Translations under genes and position numbers: made by a program
The notes under the pieces: model-generated
What the model saw: the letters and a program-made list of their open reading frames with translations, nothing else
Told to the model about the DNA's origin: nothing
Database searches by the model: none
Shown: positions 25,143 to 34,522 of the stretch, one piece after another
Numbering within the stretch: the stretch's first letter is position 1
How the letters are laid out: each line of letters opens with the position of its first letter
Assembly: GCA_902461565.1 (NCBI GenBank)
Contig: CABPYL010000029.1
Span: 1 to 41,104 of the forward strand
Source: an uncultured Porphyromonadaceae bacterium
GTDB lineage: Bacteria > Bacteroidota > Bacteroidia > Bacteroidales > Muribaculaceae
Direction: 5' to 3'
Length of the DNA stretch: 41,104 nucleotides

Positions 25143-26792
25143 TTAGAGCACCATCTTGCTTGCCTTGGTGCCACGGAGAACAATATAAGTCCTGCCTGTA
25201 CCACAGACAGCTTCGATATTATCGGCCACGCGCATGCCCTGAAGGTTATAAACGCCTGAAACATCGCTATCCCCAGCAAGCACACCCTCAATACCTGAAA
25301 GTTCCGCAAGTTCAAAATATGCTTTGGAATTACCTTTGCCGGCCTTGTCGCTGTAGAGGTGCGACCATGCTGTGGTATTGTCGGAACCGAAATATTTGCC
25401 GCTGCCCGCATTCTTGATAACAATTTTGCCGTCGGCAATCTCGAGGTTGAAGATATAATCGTTGTTTTTCAGTTTCGAGGCATCGTCTGTAACATAGAGA
25501 TTCCAGCTTGTACGGTATACGTATTTTCCGTCGCCGGTAAGGATGTTGTAGCCTTTGGTGCTTGCGCCTTCCGGAGTCTCCACAAGGGTAAACATCTGGT
25601 TGTAACCTTCCTCGCCTTTGTTTAGGACGAGTACACACTCATGATTCTCGAACCAGCCGGTAGAAAGATAGCAGTTGGAGGCTGTATGGAGCAGCGAGAA
25701 AGGCTCGCCCACCTTAATGCCTGTGCTCATAGAGTTTTCATAGGTATCCATAGCACCTTGGAGGGCGTCGAGGGCTGTGTCGATAACTTCGTCATCGGTT
25801 GCGCCGAGCTGTTCTTTAGCAATCTCAATGGCGTCGCTCAGTTTTTTGCGTGCCTCGGCAGGGTACTGCATGGGCTCATCTCCTTCCATTGTACCTTCAA
25901 GGAGTTTCTCGGCCTTATGTATGCGATATATAAGAGCGGCATCGGCGGATGCAGGCTCATATACACGGGTATATTCCACAAGATATTCGGCGGGATAGGT
26001 GGCATTCTTGTAGTCGCCGCCATTGATACCGCCAAGAGCAAGGTTCAGCCACACTTGAAAGCCGTTGTCAGGATCGCGGTAGGGATTATATCCGTCACTG
26101 TTCACCGTCATGTCCAGATCAGTCTCGTTGAGCAGACGGTCGTCCAAATAGATACGCACGCTATTGTGATCCCACTCGCAGCGCCAGATATGATATACGT
26201 CTGCAAAGTCTGTGGCAAACTCGGCCATGCGAGGTGCACGGCTATTCCATTTTGTATGCTGCCAGTCATCGCCCCATGCAAGGTTGGCATGGATTGCGTC
26301 GCCGTAGTATTCCATAATATCAAGCTCGCCTGCGGAGGGCCAGCCTTTAGTGTTGCCAGTACCCCAGATAGCGGGCCAGTAGCCGCTGCCGATGGGGAGT
26401 TTGGCGCATGTTTCCCAAATTCCGAAGTGGAAACGGGGCACACTCTGCATGGATGCGGATGTGTGCGTGAATTTTTTCTTTTTATTCTTGTCGCTCGACA
26501 GAGGCGAGTAGAATGGATTCTTTGTAGTGTCGGAGAGTGCGCGGATTACGAGTTTGCCGTCGCGGATGAAAGCGTTGCTGGGGTCGTCGCGGTAGAGCTG
26601 GTCTTCTTCGTTACGCTTGAAACCATATTCAAAGTTCCATACGTCATGGTCGGGCACTGTGCCTGTTTCAAATTCTTCACTGAAGGATAGTTTGTATCCC
26701 GGATATTTGTTCGCAATTTCATCGGTAGTTCCGGCAAATACGGGCATTGCGATTGCAGCAAGCATAATGCCGGTCAATAGATTTTTTTTCAT
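25143..26792 (-). CDS. GH16 endo-acting glycosidase, multidomain
   Basis: This secreted protein (549 aa) has a signal peptide at residues 1-20 (LAAIAMPVFA). Residues of about 30-285 are a GH16 jelly roll with the signature GELDIMEYYG, giving nucleophile Glu156, Asp158 and acid/base Glu161. The aromatic-rich cleft WPAIWGTGN and the end LNLALGGINGGDY are typical. Residues of about 290-350 are a helical linker of the FIVAR type. Residues of about 360-505 form a beta-rich, possibly sugar-binding domain (CYLSTGW, ILTGDGKYVYR). Residues of about 515-549 are a C-terminal domain (GVYNLQGMRVADN...TYIVLRG). By context I propose endo-beta-1,3-galactanase, as for GH16 enzymes of known arabinogalactan loci. 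Laminarinase is the main alternative, supported by the GH128 neighbour. Confidence 0.92.
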   Translation of the reverse strand: MKKNLLTGIMLAAIAMPVFAGTTDEIANKYPGYKLSFSEEFETGTVPDHDVWNFEYGFKRNEEDQLYRDDPSNAFIRDGKLVIRALSDTTKNPFYSPLSSDKNKKKKFTHTSASMQSVPRFHFGIWETCAKLPIGSGYWPAIWGTGNTKGWPSAGELDIMEYYGDAIHANLAWGDDWQHTKWNSRAPRMAEFATDFADVYHIWRCEWDHNSVRIYLDDRLLNETDLDMTVNSDGYNPYRDPDNGFQVWLNLALGGINGGDYKNATYPAEYLVEYTRVYEPASADAALIYRIHKAEKLLEGTMEGDEPMQYPAEARKKLSDAIEIAKEQLGATDDEVIDTALDALQGAMDTYENSMSTGIKVGEPFSLLHTASNCYLSTGWFENHECVLVLNKGEEGYNQMFTLVETPEGASTKGYNILTGDGKYVYRTSWNLYVTDDASKLKNNDYIFNLEIADGKIVIKNAGSGKYFGSDNTTAWSHLYSDKAGKGNSKAYFELAELSGIEGVLAGDSDVSGVYNLQGMRVADNIEAVCGTGRTYIVLRGTKASKMVL

Positions 26793-26857
26793 TTGGTATG
26801 AGACTTTGTGTTCTTTTTAAATAAGAATGAATTCTGGTTGTGAGGGAGGCGAATAAA

Positions 26858-26886
26858 CCCCGGCGGCGCGCCAGGCGGCGCCGGGG
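26858..26886 (-). terminator. GC-rich hairpin, probable minus-strand (partial) terminator
   Basis: CCCCGGCG (26858-26865) pairs perfectly with CGCCGGGG (26879-26886). On the minus strand the stem is followed by TTTATT. It lies 25 bases after the stop of the carbohydrate-binding protein gene and before the GH16 gene, so it probably lowers transcription from susC-susD and this gene into the enzyme genes. Confidence 0.65.
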
Positions 26887-26910
26887 CTGTCAATTTAATG
26901 CTTGAATGAA

Positions 26911-27774
26911 TTAGAGTACAACCTTCTTGGCACCATTGGCAGTGCGGACAATGTAGAGTCCCTTGGCGGCACCGAGACTTTCAACGTTGTCGGCTACGCG
27001 AACGCCTGCAAGGTTATATACACCCAGAACGGCAGCGTTGTCGGCTACATTGACATCTTCAACCCCTGCGGGTTCGTTTTCGTTCCATACGCTGATGCAG
27101 TCGAGACCCAGGTAGTGGTCTTTCTGCTTCTTATTGCCGTCCCAGTAGCCGTTGTTGGTGATGTAGAATTTGAGGTGAGCCTTGCCGTCGGCGGGAGCGA
27201 CGAAAGTAAAGTGCATGGGTGTCCAGTCTACAGATTCCTCGTAGCCGTCCATAACAGCGATATTTGTTGAGGAAATCAGCTTGCCTGCATTTTCGCCATC
27301 AACACCGGAGATAACTACACCGTAGTCGGGATCGGGACCCGAACCCCATGCAGTCATTTCCTTTTCGCAGAAGCTGACCATCATTACAAAGTCGAGGTTA
27401 TATTCCTCACCCGGAGTAAGACCGGTAACAATTGTAGAAGCGGCTACATCTGCCCAGCCGTTGTTGTCATAGCCACGCAGCACAAGGAAAGCATCATCTT
27501 CTTCGGGGCGTGTGAAGCCGTCGCCCAGCCAGTCCTCACCCTGGAGGATATATGCGATGCCGTTCCATTCGCCACCGGTGGAAGTAGTCCAGCCGGGAAG
27601 ATTGCTAAGATTATTATAGGTGTTCCAGGGATCCCAAGTATACGCGCCAGGAACAGCCTGTACGTAGTTGGGGTCGTCGAACGATCCGTTTACAACATGG
27701 TTCACGTAACCTTCCTGAGCGGAAGCGCCGAGTGCGAAGCATGCAGCTGTGGCAAGAAGTAAAGTCTTTTTCAT
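26911..27774 (-). CDS. Secreted carbohydrate-binding-like protein with sorting-type C-terminus
   Basis: This exported protein (287 aa) has a signal peptide MKKTLLLATAACFALGASAQ. Residues of about 25-235 form one beta-sandwich of the CBM4/9 or DUF642 kind (VVNGSFDDPNY, then ISTNIAV-like strands and HLKFYITNNGYW). The last ~40 residues (LGVYNLAGVRVADNVESL...GLYIVRT) match the C-terminal domain of the GH16 protein. It follows susD, the place where PULs usually encode a surface glycan-binding lipoprotein. Here there is no lipobox, so attachment, if any, may depend on the C-terminal domain. A glycan-binding role is inferred from position and fold style. I cannot name the ligand. Confidence 0.85.
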   Translation of the reverse strand: MKKTLLLATAACFALGASAQEGYVNHVVNGSFDDPNYVQAVPGAYTWDPWNTYNNLSNLPGWTTSTGGEWNGIAYILQGEDWLGDGFTRPEEDDAFLVLRGYDNNGWADVAASTIVTGLTPGEEYNLDFVMMVSFCEKEMTAWGSGPDPDYGVVISGVDGENAGKLISSTNIAVMDGYEESVDWTPMHFTFVAPADGKAHLKFYITNNGYWDGNKKQKDHYLGLDCISVWNENEPAGVEDVNVADNAAVLGVYNLAGVRVADNVESLGAAKGLYIVRTANGAKKVVL

Positions 27775-27849
27775 CTTGAAAAAATGTTGAATTGGTTAAT
27801 AAAGAATTAAAGTGTTAAATGTATTTTTATTGAATTTTGGATTACTGTA

Positions 27850-27888
27850 GGGCCGTGTCTTTGGCACGTCAGTATCGAGACACGTCCC
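27850..27888 (-). other. Stem-loop downstream of susD
   Basis: CGTGTCT (27854-27860) pairs with AGACACG (27878-27884), and GGG (27850-27852) with CCC (27886-27888), with one mismatch between. No T-run follows on the minus strand. It lies in the 129-base gap between the susD stop and the next gene. Such a loop could protect the susCD message or mark a processing site. Confidence 0.5.
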
Positions 27889-27903
27889 CACAGATTTCTA
27901 ATA

Positions 27904-30030
27904 TTACTGTTGAGCGGCGGTGGAGTGTATCATACCCCAGTAGGGGTTTTGATAGATAGGCGATGTGCTGAGGTCTCCGTCGGTAGCCGTCTGAACAAAG
28001 TGGTCCTCGGCGATGGGGTCAAGATAATGGGCCATGCGCCAGCTGTAACCGCTTTCGTACCAGTCGCTGGCCGAAGAAACACGCAGCAGCGAGAAGTAGC
28101 GTGCATCACCGTTGAAACCGCCTTCAGTATCGTTAGGAGAAGATACGTTGTTCTTGTTCGGATCAGCCTGATCATATTTCATGAATTTCCATTCAGGATT
28201 TTTTCTGCTGATATTGGTGAACCATTCCTTCATGGGACCATAAATCTTGCACCCGTGCTTGAAGTAGCGGGTGGTCTTGAGCTGGTCCAGAGCGCGCCAG
28301 CGGATAAGGTCGTCCATACGCATGCCTTCGCCCATCAGCTCGCAGCGACGTTCGCGGCGGATGTTGTAGAGTACCTTGGAAGTGATGCGCGAGCCTGCTG
28401 AATAGAGGCCAAAATCGTGGGAGCATTCCTCCTCCTTGTCAAGGTCGGTTGCAGCGATGGTTATATGGGCATCGGCAGGAAGGCCGGCACGTGTGCGCAG
28501 CTTGCCCCAGTATGTCCATGCATCATTGTCAAGAGCGTCACCGTTCTTTTCCCAGCAGGCTTCCATATAAATAAGATATGCTTCTGCCGTACGGAAGATA
28601 ATGGCTGCCGAAAGGTCATGGCCACCGCGGCTGTAGTCGGAAATGGGCGACCATCCTTTAGCCTTGTGGTAGCCGGTGGAAGTGGTGAAGTCAACACCGC
28701 CGGTTACAAGCGCAGGAGCTTTATATTCGGCATCCATTTTGTTGATTTTACCGCAACCGATGCGCATGTCGGCGTTGTCGGAGTAAACATACTCGTTTGG
28801 AGCCTTGGTGAACAGGCGCCAGCGCCAGTCGCGGCCTTCCTTTGTATCGGCAACGAAATCATCGCCCTTGTAGTTGGAACCGGGAGCGTAAATAGGCAGA
28901 CCGTTGTCCATGAGGAAAGCACCCTGGAATTCCTGTGTGAAACCTCGTCCGCCGCGGATATACTGGCCCAGACAGCTGCCTCCGCCAATTGTGAGATCAT
29001 ACGAACGGTACATCAGGGCCTCGTCGCGCTTGGAAACGTCCTGAGAGCAGAAGAGGTCGTAGTAGGGATTGGCGGGGAAACCGTCGGCACCTGCCTTTGT
29101 ACCCACCATCTTCTTGTTGTTGGCGGTGAGGATAGGATGTGCATCTGCTACAATCTTGGCCTCTTTCATGGCCTCGTCGAGGAAGAAGTCAACGGCTGCG
29201 GCGTTGTCGTAGGAATAGTTGGCGTTGTACTCCTTCTGTACGCCTGGCCAACCTGCGTTTTTGTCAGGCACGAAAGGTGTTCCGGCAAAGTATTTCTCGA
29301 AAGTGGCTTCGTATAGGGCCACGCGGGCTTTGAACAGACGTGCAGCATCTTTGGTGATGCGGTTACGACCTCCAGTGCCGGTACCGTCGCCCAGAAGCAT
29401 GATGGCGCTGTCGAGATCGGAGATAATGAATTTGGCAACCTCGGTACGGGGCATTCGCTTGGATTTCACGATAAGTGTATCCTTGATAAGGGATAGTGTG
29501 TTACGGAGGATGGGAAAATCACCCAATGCGCGCAACTTGGCGAAATATTCAGTAGCGCGGAGCATGTAACCTTCACCGATATAATGTCGTATCTGAGTAT
29601 CGGGACCATTAATCAAACCTGCCTCATACTTGGGGACCACAGTTTCAAGGAAATAGTTGATATTATTGATGGTTCTGAAGCTCCAGCTGCCATCTTTGTC
29701 ACCGACAGTGTGCTTGGAAGCACCGTCGAAGAAACGGTTGTCGGTGCCGTCCTCGTTGTCGGTGCCTTTATCGCCGTCAAGGAATGTCTCGTAGGAGCTG
29801 CCGCCGATGCCGTGGTGGGGGAAAGCGTTTTGCCAACGTCCGCCCTGAGAATCGCTGCCCTTGTAATAATTGATGGTATAGGCTCCTAGCTGGTCGGCTG
29901 TGGCAAAGTATAACTCAGGCGATACTTTCGACGGAGGCGTGATATCGAGATAATCGTCGCACGAAACCATTGCGAGCGACATTGACACAGCGGCCGCGAT
30001 GCCTGCGTATTTTATATATGCTGATTTCAT
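27904..30030 (-). CDS. susD: SusD/RagB family outer-membrane lipoprotein
   Basis: This surface glycan-binding lipoprotein (708 aa) forms the lid over the SusC channel. The N-terminus MKSAYIKYAGIAAAVSMSLA ends in MVSC|DD, a Bacteroidetes-type lipobox with Cys24 as lipid anchor, followed by DYLDITPPSKVSPELYF, a typical SusD start. The helical TPR-like region and the C-terminal SusD region (NIRRERRCELMGEGMRMDDLIRW, then a tail with YWGMIHSTAAQQ) are clear. The protein is longer than the 500-600 aa of many SusD proteins but within the range. It starts 20 bases after the SusC gene ends, the usual pairing. Confidence 0.97.
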   Translation of the reverse strand: MKSAYIKYAGIAAAVSMSLAMVSCDDYLDITPPSKVSPELYFATADQLGAYTINYYKGSDSQGGRWQNAFPHHGIGGSSYETFLDGDKGTDNEDGTDNRFFDGASKHTVGDKDGSWSFRTINNINYFLETVVPKYEAGLINGPDTQIRHYIGEGYMLRATEYFAKLRALGDFPILRNTLSLIKDTLIVKSKRMPRTEVAKFIISDLDSAIMLLGDGTGTGGRNRITKDAARLFKARVALYEATFEKYFAGTPFVPDKNAGWPGVQKEYNANYSYDNAAAVDFFLDEAMKEAKIVADAHPILTANNKKMVGTKAGADGFPANPYYDLFCSQDVSKRDEALMYRSYDLTIGGGSCLGQYIRGGRGFTQEFQGAFLMDNGLPIYAPGSNYKGDDFVADTKEGRDWRWRLFTKAPNEYVYSDNADMRIGCGKINKMDAEYKAPALVTGGVDFTTSTGYHKAKGWSPISDYSRGGHDLSAAIIFRTAEAYLIYMEACWEKNGDALDNDAWTYWGKLRTRAGLPADAHITIAATDLDKEEECSHDFGLYSAGSRITSKVLYNIRRERRCELMGEGMRMDDLIRWRALDQLKTTRYFKHGCKIYGPMKEWFTNISRKNPEWKFMKYDQADPNKNNVSSPNDTEGGFNGDARYFSLLRVSSASDWYESGYSWRMAHYLDPIAEDHFVQTATDGDLSTSPIYQNPYWGMIHSTAAQQ

Positions 30031-30050
30031 TTTATTACTGAAATAAACGA

Positions 30051-33000
30051 TTAAAAATCAATTGTTAAACCAAAAGAATAGGTCCTGGCGATAGGATAGG
30101 AAGAACCGGATTTCATCGACGATACTTCGAGCGATTCGGGGTCGAGCACCTTCGAGAGTTTAGTCCAAGTGCAGAGGTTTTCACCGGAGAAGAAGATGCG
30201 GAGATTGTTGCAGTAGAACTTACGGGTGATATTCTTCGGGATAGTATAGCCTACCTGCAGGTTCTTCAGGCGCAGATACGAAGCGTTCTGCATGTAGCGA
30301 TCCTGATATTCACGGTTTTTGTTCGTATAATAGATAGGACGTGCATAATATGCGTCGCGATTCTCCCCAAGCGCGCTGCTTTCGTCTCGCCAGTAATCGA
30401 GATGGTCCTCAAGGAACAACGATTCCCAGCGACCGCCTGTTGTAGCGCCCCAGAATACCGCGCCCTTGCCGCCAGTACCCTGATCGCCGTAAGGCGAGAA
30501 GTAGTAGTCGCGCTTGAGAACACCCTGAAAGAAAGCCGTTACATCGAATCCTTTCCACTGTGCAAACAGATTGATACCGATACGATAGCGAGGCTGGTCA
30601 TTGCCGAGTTTCTTTAGGTCGCCCAGATTGTTGAGACTTGTACCTTTCGTAATTACGCCGTCACCGTCAAGGTCTTTGTACATTATATCACCCGCCTGCC
30701 AGTTGGCGCCGATCTGGTCCTGGTTAGTAGTAGCCAGGTGAGCGTTCATCTGCTCGTCATCGCGGGCCACACCGAGGGATTCAAAACCGTATATATTGCC
30801 TATATATTCGCCTTCAATGTGTGTGTTGAGGAGACGCTCAGCGTTCGGGAATCTAAGAATCTTGGTACGGTCATCAGAAAGATTAAGCTTTACGCTGTAG
30901 TTGAAGTCGTTGATATGATCCTGCCAACCGATTTGAAGCTCCCAACCTGTAGTACGCATTGAAAGTAAATTCTCCGGCGGAACATCAAGGCCTACTACGT
31001 CGGGGAGTTTTACAGCCTTTCCCACCATATCTTTGTTGGTACGCCAATAGTAATCGAACGAACCTGTCAGACGGTAACGGAGGAGCGAGAAATCAATGCC
31101 AATATTGGTATGGCGGATTTTTTCCCATGTCAAAGCAGGATTAATTAGTGGGGGGAACCACGCGTTGTTGGAGAGCGCACCATTTACAAGCCAGTTACTG
31201 CCACGGTTTGCAACTCCCATCTGACGGTAAGTAGGATACCAGTTGGTAGTGTTCTGGTTCGACAGTTGGCCATAGGAACCACGAAGCTTCAAACTCGGGA
31301 TAACAGGGCGAAGGCTCTCCCAGAAGTTTTCTCGGTCGATATTCCAGCCTAACGAGAACGAAGGCGACCACACCCAGCGACTGTGACGACGGAAGCGAGA
31401 GCTACCGTCATAACGGAGGTTGGCTTCTACCAGGTATTTGCTGTCGTAGTCATAGTTGATACGGCCAAAGAAGCCTACAGTACGCCACTTCTCGTATGCA
31501 CTTCCAAGACTGTATTCTGTCTCGCTTGTTGTAAGATCAAGAACTGGAAGTTCCTCGGTAAGCATATCCTGACGACTGGCGTTGAGGTTACGGTACTTAC
31601 TGTCCTCTGCCTGAAAACCGAGCAATAATTTGAAGTTATTTTTATCAGCTACATTAAAGGTGTAATCTGAATATATATTGTAATTGAGATATGTCTCACG
31701 GAAGGAGTACTCGTAGACACTGTTGTGGTCGGGAGAGTCGAAAGCGACGTGCACAGTTTCGGAAGAAAGTCCTTCGAGGTCATCGGCATCGTGAGCATAA
31801 ACAATATTGGTCGACTGGTGCGTCCAGTCGTTCTTGATACGTGCATTCAGTTCGCCGACGATGTTCCATCCAATCAACGGTGTGATAACCAACTTCACCT
31901 GGTTGGAAAAGATATCGTTCTGCTCCTTGTGGCGACCACCGTTCTCAAGATGCTCTATGTAGTTATAGTCGGCAGCGATATAACCGTTGGGGTCGTATTT
32001 GGGGTTTGTAGGAGGCAGACGACGAATCACTTTCTCGTAGAAACCGCCTGTCATGATGGTAGGACGGTCGTAATCGGTACGCATCCAGCGGCCTGTGTAC
32101 TGTATGTTGAGCCAGCTGAACATCTGAGAACTGAATTTGCCCATCAGCGAGAAACGGTCGTAGGTATCGTTACCGAACTTGAGGAAACCGTCCTGCCCGA
32201 GATAATTACCACTTACATAGTAGGTAGTCTTTTCGTTACCACCCGTAAAGGTAAGGTTATGCTCCTGGGCGAAAGCTGTTTTCTTGTACAGTTCGTCAAT
32301 CCAGTTCACATTGGCGAAAGTACCGCCGCACTCGCCTGTACCCCAGCGACGGCTCTCTCCCTGCCATCTGTTCTCATATATATAATTATCGCTTGCTCCT
32401 GTGTAGTAGGCATAGGCCTGTTCGCAGAAATCCTCGCTGAACTCATGGCTACCAGGGTTTGTGTACGACGCTACATCATTCAGATAGTTGATATAGTGCC
32501 AGGAGTCCATGATTTTCATAGGCGTAAGCGGCTGGTTGAAGCGGAAGGAATTGCTGTAGCGAATCTGCGATTTACCTGCAGAGCCCTTCTTGGTAGTGAT
32601 AAGGATTACACCGAACGGGGCACGCGAACCGTAGATGGATGATGCGGCGGCATCTTTTAGTACCGAAATACTCTCCACATCGCTAGGGTTGATAGAGTTG
32701 AGGTCTCCTTCCAGGCCGTCGATAAGAATGAGTGGGCTACCAGATGAACCATCGCCGATGGTTGCCATACCACGTACATTGACCTGCTTTGAAGAGTTGA
32801 GCTCGCCACCGGCGGTTGAGTTCGAGATGTTAAGACCGGGAATCACACCCTGAAGAGCAGAGGCCACGTTCTGGACAGGGCGGCTCTCGATGTCTTTGGA
32901 CGAAGCAACGCCTACCGAACCGGTAAGGTTTACCTTCTTCTGAGTGGCGAAACCTACAACGACAACGTCGTCGAGCACATTTGTACCGGGTTGTAGTTTA

Positions 33001-33332
33001 ATGTCGAGCGGGGTTCCGGGGTTCGCCTTGATAACCTGCGGAGCCATACCGATGTAAGAGATTTCGAGTGTTACCGGTTTGGAGGATTTAACAACGAAGT
33101 TGCCGTCGATGTCGGTTACCACCGACAGTGCCGGATTCTCCTTGCACTTGACAGAGGCGCCGATAACCGGCTCGCCTTCATTGTCATAAATCACGCCCTT
33201 GATTACTGAGGCTGAAGCCTGTGCCTGTGGCACTGTTTCAGCAGACACTGTAAGAGGAAGGCACGGCACGCCCGCGAGCATTGCCGACAAAGCCAGAAGT
33301 CTTGCAGTTCTGTTTACCTTGAAGGTTTTCAT
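30051..33332 (-). CDS. susC: SusC/RagA TonB-dependent outer-membrane transporter
   Basis: This protein (1093 aa) imports oligosaccharides through the outer membrane using TonB energy. The signal peptide is at about residues 1-31. A carboxypeptidase-like regulatory domain (about 42-125: IKGVIYDNEGEPVIGASVKC, TDIDGNF) is followed by VLDDVVVVGFATQKKVNLTG, the classic SusC start of the plug. The plug domain (about 130-250) includes VNVRGMATIG and PLILIDGLEGDLNSINPSDV. The 22-stranded barrel fills the rest and ends YPIARTYSFGLTIDF. No extra N-terminal STN domain is seen, so signalling through an anti-sigma factor is unlikely and control by the adjacent hybrid regulator is expected. It lies 50 bases after the GH43 gene. 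Confidence 0.98.
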   Translation of the reverse strand: MKTFKVNRTARLLALSAMLAGVPCLPLTVSAETVPQAQASASVIKGVIYDNEGEPVIGASVKCKENPALSVVTDIDGNFVVKSSKPVTLEISYIGMAPQVIKANPGTPLDIKLQPGTNVLDDVVVVGFATQKKVNLTGSVGVASSKDIESRPVQNVASALQGVIPGLNISNSTAGGELNSSKQVNVRGMATIGDGSSGSPLILIDGLEGDLNSINPSDVESISVLKDAAASSIYGSRAPFGVILITTKKGSAGKSQIRYSNSFRFNQPLTPMKIMDSWHYINYLNDVASYTNPGSHEFSEDFCEQAYAYYTGASDNYIYENRWQGESRRWGTGECGGTFANVNWIDELYKKTAFAQEHNLTFTGGNEKTTYYVSGNYLGQDGFLKFGNDTYDRFSLMGKFSSQMFSWLNIQYTGRWMRTDYDRPTIMTGGFYEKVIRRLPPTNPKYDPNGYIAADYNYIEHLENGGRHKEQNDIFSNQVKLVITPLIGWNIVGELNARIKNDWTHQSTNIVYAHDADDLEGLSSETVHVAFDSPDHNSVYEYSFRETYLNYNIYSDYTFNVADKNNFKLLLGFQAEDSKYRNLNASRQDMLTEELPVLDLTTSETEYSLGSAYEKWRTVGFFGRINYDYDSKYLVEANLRYDGSSRFRRHSRWVWSPSFSLGWNIDRENFWESLRPVIPSLKLRGSYGQLSNQNTTNWYPTYRQMGVANRGSNWLVNGALSNNAWFPPLINPALTWEKIRHTNIGIDFSLLRYRLTGSFDYYWRTNKDMVGKAVKLPDVVGLDVPPENLLSMRTTGWELQIGWQDHINDFNYSVKLNLSDDRTKILRFPNAERLLNTHIEGEYIGNIYGFESLGVARDDEQMNAHLATTNQDQIGANWQAGDIMYKDLDGDGVITKGTSLNNLGDLKKLGNDQPRYRIGINLFAQWKGFDVTAFFQGVLKRDYYFSPYGDQGTGGKGAVFWGATTGGRWESLFLEDHLDYWRDESSALGENRDAYYARPIYYTNKNREYQDRYMQNASYLRLKNLQVGYTIPKNITRKFYCNNLRIFFSGENLCTWTKLSKVLDPESLEVSSMKSGSSYPIARTYSFGLTIDF

Positions 33333-33382
33333 GGTTGTAAAAAATGAGAAAATGTTTTTGGTTTATGTTATTGTTAGCTCAA

Positions 33383-34522
33383 TTACTTAAGAAAGGTCTC
33401 AGGTTTCCATTTATCCTGCCACAGAATCTGCGGAGTACCGTCGACAGTGAATGTGATGGGAAGCCATACATAGCGGGCATCGGAGGGATGTTTCGGACGC
33501 CATATATCTGCCATAAAAATATACTTGTCTTTACCTGGCAATGTTAATATATATGTGCTCTGTCCGCCGAAAGTGAGCTCTGCACCCGGGCCTTTGCAGG
33601 GATTGGGGTGACGAGTCCACGGTCCCCACATAGAGGGTGCGGAATACATGCGGGCCTCATTTGGATCCCAGCCAGTGCAACCGCTTGTTACCATCCAGTA
33701 TATACCGTCTTTCTTAAACAACGCCGGCGCCTCGTTCTGATCGCCGGGAGCAACACGGATATATCTTCCTGTGTGCGAGGTATAGTCGGGCGACAGTTCA
33801 GCGATAACAAGGGTAAGGTTCTCCTCCGACGAAAAAACGTGATAGGCTTTGCCGTCATCATCTATATATATGGTCTGGTCGCGTGCCATCTGACCTGTCG
33901 AGATATCTCGTGCATTGAACATACCGGTACGAACATCGGCGCGCCATGAATCGCTCCAGGCATCTTTCCAGGGTTCGGACAGACGTTCGATCGACTCGGC
34001 CTCGCAGCGTTGCTCATATGTCATGTTCCCGGGGTACATTCCGGGGAGAACGCGACCAGAGCGGAGATAGGTAAACGGACCTTCGGGCTTATCCGCCACT
34101 GCCACTCCGTAACGGGCGGCCGAATAGCCCTTGTCTTTCAATTCAAGATGGAACCACATAACATATTTGCCGGTAAGTTCATTGTAAACCACCTTCGGAC
34201 GTTCAAGAACACAGCCGCGTTCTATGTCACTACCCTTCGTATCCACTACCGCAAGCGCGATGCCGCGGTCGGTCCAGTCAACAAGATTGTCGGACGAGTA
34301 ACAGGTAACGCCGACAAGAGCAGAACTGGTATCGTCGCTTTTATGCTCGCCATACCAATAATAAGTACCGTCTTTTTCCATTATACCACCCCCATGCGCG
34401 TTTATGTGCCGTCCATTATTGTCGGCCCATATCTCACCGGGATGTATGTACTCGCCTGCAGACGCATATCCGCATCCGATTATGAGGGAAAATGCTAATG
34501 TAGTAATGTAGCAGTTTTTCAT
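33383..34522 (-). CDS. GH43 exo-beta-1,3-galactanase-like enzyme, possible lipoprotein
   Basis: This is the first gene of the operon (379 aa). The N-terminus MKNCYITTLAFSLIIGC contains IIGC, a good lipobox (Cys17), although an ASA|GEY signal-peptidase I site also exists. The propeller has RHINAHGGGIMEKDGTYYWY, CVLERPKVVYNELTGKYVMW, ARDQTIYIDDDGKAYHVF, QNEAPALFKKDGIYW and SGCTGWDPNEARM. This is the same GH43 type as the N-terminal domain of the GH43-GH35 fusion and, from memory, GH43_24/34, whose known members are exo-beta-1,3-galactanases and related galactosidases. It has an insert of about 50 residues (MYPGNMTYEQRCEAES...) absent from the fusion's domain. It sits beside the divergent regulator gene, so the operon promoter should lie just upstream of it. 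Confidence 0.92.
   Translation of the reverse strand: MKNCYITTLAFSLIIGCGYASAGEYIHPGEIWADNNGRHINAHGGGIMEKDGTYYWYGEHKSDDTSSALVGVTCYSSDNLVDWTDRGIALAVVDTKGSDIERGCVLERPKVVYNELTGKYVMWFHLELKDKGYSAARYGVAVADKPEGPFTYLRSGRVLPGMYPGNMTYEQRCEAESIERLSEPWKDAWSDSWRADVRTGMFNARDISTGQMARDQTIYIDDDGKAYHVFSSEENLTLVIAELSPDYTSHTGRYIRVAPGDQNEAPALFKKDGIYWMVTSGCTGWDPNEARMYSAPSMWGPWTRHPNPCKGPGAELTFGGQSTYILTLPGKDKYIFMADIWRPKHPSDARYVWLPITFTVDGTPQILWQDKWKPETFLK

Noticed and set aside
25641..26690. Long + strand open frame of 349 codons
   Set aside because: It is antisense to the GH16 gene; sequence looks like a shadow (many Val, Cys and Ile in runs).
31725..32642. Long + strand open frame of 305 codons
   Set aside because: It is antisense to the SusC gene, which has clear plug and barrel features.
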